DNA of 64,000 bases, taken from positions 17,890-81,889 of the forward strand of contig NZ_ANMO01000006.1 of NCBI RefSeq assembly GCF_000338295.1, read 5' to 3'. The notes under the pieces were generated by a model. It had not been told where the DNA came from and did not search any database. It saw only the letters and a program-made list of their open reading frames with translations. This DNA comes from Rhodopirellula europaea 6C (GTDB lineage Bacteria; Planctomycetota; Planctomycetia; Pirellulales; Pirellulaceae). Both the position numbers and the translations under genes were made by a program. Positions 62,291 through 64,000 of the stretch are shown here, one piece after another. Positions within the stretch are counted from its first letter, which is position 1. Each line of letters begins with the position of its first letter.

Positions 62291-62339
62291 GAGAGTGATT
62301 TCAATCTTGCAAGCACGGCATCTAAAAACTGCACGACCT

Positions 62340-63770
62340 CTACGCCTGAAGCGCCTTCTTCAGATCATTCAGCTGCTTGCGTTCATCTCGCTTTTTATAA
62401 AACGGATCCAACGGGTAGCACCCGCTGATGATCCCGTTTCGTGGGGCGGTCGTGCAATCGCTGAACGTGCGGCACACCTTCTTGCGTTGCCACACCGTTC
62501 CCGCCGTCACATCCGCGGGCAGATCGGGATACGACAACACCATGCGTCCCAAACCAATCGAGTCCGCCATCCCGGCCTTCACAACGGCCTGCGCGACGTT
62601 GGGCAAGTAATCTTGCAGATAGGTGTACCCCGAACCAATGAAGATCATCTCTGAATGCTTCTTCTTCATTTCGGCAACGGCCGCGATTTGACGAGCGACG
62701 CCCGCCAACGGATCCTCCGGCGGCGTGTACCCGTCGCTCGGCGGAAAATAAGCGGGACGTTGAATGTGAGGGTTCGTGTACGGACTGCCCGCCGTGGTGC
62801 AGATCATTCGAATGCCGATCTCGTGCATCAAATCAACCAACTTTGACGTCTCCGTCATGTCGATCGTCAATCCGTCTTCGCCACCACCGAACACCTTGTT
62901 CGGTTCGCCGCCGGGTTCAGGCTCACCCACGCGGTCGGCACCGGGATGAAACGGCAGGAAGTCAAACAGACTCAAACGCACACCAATCTTCAGATCGTTC
63001 GTGGCCGCTTCGATTCCTGAAACAATGTCACGCAAGAAACGCGTTCGGTTCTCAAAGCTACCGCCGAACTTGCCCGTTCGTTCGCGTCCCGCCAGCAACT
63101 CATGTCCCAAGTACCCGTGGCAGTGTTTGACATCGACGAATCGATACCCGGCCTTTTCCGCTCGCACCGCTGCCTCGATGAAATCATCGATCAACGTCGA
63201 CAACTCATCGTCGGTGAAAATCGCGGAGTCGTCCGTGATCTTGACTCGTCGATCCAGAACCACGTTCCGCTGAACCGTTCGCGGCTCGGTCAAGGACTTG
63301 ATATTCGGTCGTGAAAAACGGCCCGAGTGAGTCAGTTGCAAACCGACCAGCAAATCATCGCTGCGTCCAAAGTGCGATTCGTGCTCGTCGACCAACTCTT
63401 GACGCAAGGATTCAATCGCGGAAAGGTTTTTATCCGTCAGCAGCAACTGATTCGGGTTGGCTCGTCCATCATGCCGAACCGCAACCGCTTCACCGCCCCA
63501 AATCAATTTGGCTCCACTGAGCCCAAAGTTACGCCAACGACGCCGTGTCAAATCAGTCGGCAACCCATCGGTGGTTCCATCCCAACCTTCCATCGGCAAG
63601 ATGCTCCACCGATTCCCAACGGTTTGCCCGTGGACCTCGAACGATTGCGCCAACGGCGATGCGTCGCCGGATTCCACTTCCGCATCGGATGGCATTTCGA
63701 TGTCGCTGTCTCGCAAGTGCGAAACAAAGTCATCGTGGGTCTTCAACGACGCGACGCGTGGATAGGCCAT
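62340..63770 (-). CDS. Old-Yellow-Enzyme-family NADH:flavin oxidoreductase
   Basis: This 476-residue FMN-dependent TIM-barrel protein has the OYE-like blocks NRWSILPMEGWDGTTDG, GLQLTHSGRFSRPN, GYRFVDVKHCHGYLGHELL and the FMN-phosphate region GLGRMVLSYPDLP. It also has a C-terminal CRTFSDCTTAPRNG. The missing C-terminal FAD/NAD domain puts it with single-domain OYEs, though Cys residues near the end recall the Fe-S linkers of 2,4-dienoyl-CoA reductase types. The substrate is unknown. ATG 63770. Confidence 0.85.
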   Translation of the reverse strand: MAYPRVASLKTHDDFVSHLRDSDIEMPSDAEVESGDASPLAQSFEVHGQTVGNRWSILPMEGWDGTTDGLPTDLTRRRWRNFGLSGAKLIWGGEAVAVRHDGRANPNQLLLTDKNLSAIESLRQELVDEHESHFGRSDDLLVGLQLTHSGRFSRPNIKSLTEPRTVQRNVVLDRRVKITDDSAIFTDDELSTLIDDFIEAAVRAEKAGYRFVDVKHCHGYLGHELLAGRERTGKFGGSFENRTRFLRDIVSGIEAATNDLKIGVRLSLFDFLPFHPGADRVGEPEPGGEPNKVFGGGEDGLTIDMTETSKLVDLMHEIGIRMICTTAGSPYTNPHIQRPAYFPPSDGYTPPEDPLAGVARQIAAVAEMKKKHSEMIFIGSGYTYLQDYLPNVAQAVVKAGMADSIGLGRMVLSYPDLPADVTAGTVWQRKKVCRTFSDCTTAPRNGIISGCYPLDPFYKKRDERKQLNDLKKALQA

Positions 63771-64000
63771 GGCAATGAATCATTCAGGGAAAAGGTGATA
63801 GAAAAAGTGTCGGTCGTCCGTGCGATCTTGCGTGCGATCGTTTGCTTGAGCGAAAAGGCCGTTGGTCAATTCAGCCGCCAAGCATTCGCCGCGGTTCTCG
63901 CCGCAACAAATGGGTGATGCTTGCTGTTTCGCACGTCTCGAAAACGTGAACCGTCCTCGAGAGACGTCAGGCAACGCTTACAAGTACGCCGCCAAGTCTT
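63771..64000. other. Right-edge region, no supported gene
   Basis: A 64-codon minus-strand ORF at 63780-63974 has no recognisable content, and the plus-strand ORFs are antisense to the oxidoreductase. Nothing further can be said at the edge of the window. Confidence 0.4.

Noticed and set aside
63780..63974. Minus-strand 64-codon ORF at the right edge
   Set aside because: No family features, no ribosome binding site and odd composition; treated as chance.
1..64000. tRNA, rRNA, riboswitch and prophage or IS element genes
   Set aside because: I looked for cloverleaf arms, conserved rRNA words, transposase motifs and integrases and saw none; a covariance-model search would be needed to exclude small RNAs.

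Overview
The window looks like chromosome from a marine planctomycete of the Rhodopirellula/Pirellulaceae type. The pointers are a DUF1559 protein with its H-x9-DG signature, a small membrane protein ending in the NPYQSP-type tail, a protein with the [12 protein letters not shown] N-terminus, a sulfatase-like protein, EF-hand/Gly-Arg-rich and leucine-rich-repeat secreted proteins, many long 'hypothetical' genes and short GC-rich hairpin repeats. The assignment is inferred from gene content; no rRNA or tRNA was found to anchor it. Genes lie densely on both strands, with many 4-base (ATGA) start/stop overlaps that define short operons.

Layout. 1-2.9 kb: end of a DUF1559 gene, an inositol-phosphatase-family enzyme and a DapA-family lyase. 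2.9-7.3 kb (minus): a compact secretion locus with a small abundant-type secreted beta protein, a lipoprotein secretin and a large periplasmic Ig-like 'chaperone-like' protein. 7.7-9.1 kb: LysM-L,D-transpeptidase. 9.2-13.5 kb: a divergent regulatory module, made of a MerR/B12-domain regulator facing an operon of a divergent sigma-70 factor, an SRPBCC-TIGR01777 fusion and a membrane protein; the shared region carries repeated TGAACGTTTT sites. Its composition resembles LitR/CarH light or singlet-oxygen response clusters, but the regulator lacks the histidines that hold cobalamin. 13.6-20.6 kb: nucleoside hydrolase, a zinc-ribbon membrane protein, a deoxyhypusine-synthase-like enzyme, an LRR membrane protein and an O-antigen-ligase-like protein. 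20.9-25.6 kb: S49 protease-like lipoprotein, WecG/TagA glycosyltransferase, degenerate sulfatase-like protein and alanine dehydrogenase. 25.8-32.9 kb: Coa1-like protein, HtrA protease, GlgC, a diguanylate cyclase and NagB-NagA. 32.9-36.2 kb: divergent Nramp-type transporter, a SelA-like protein without its PLP lysine, and a small secreted protein. 36.3-40.1 kb: flagellar export genes fliP-fliQ-fliR-flhB plus a DUF2461 gene. 40.6-46.1 kb: EF-hand protein, double PilZ protein and a two-gene polysaccharide-export unit. 46.2-50.4 kb: ABC exporter pair and an MFS transporter. 50.6-57 kb: ROK kinase, valS, cimA and a small membrane protein. 57.3-63.8 kb: a second ABC exporter pair coupled to a CrtI-like oxidoreductase, then repeats and an Old-Yellow-Enzyme-like oxidoreductase.

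Two loci deserve most attention as possibly undescribed systems: the secretin / Ig-like chaperone / small beta-protein locus (2.9-7.3 kb), and the B12-domain-regulator / sigma-factor module with its operator array (9.2-13.5 kb). A recurring theme is family members that have lost canonical active-site or ligand residues: S49 protease, sulfatase, SelA, Nramp, ROK and the B12 domain. All functional statements come from reading motifs by eye; no database search was run.
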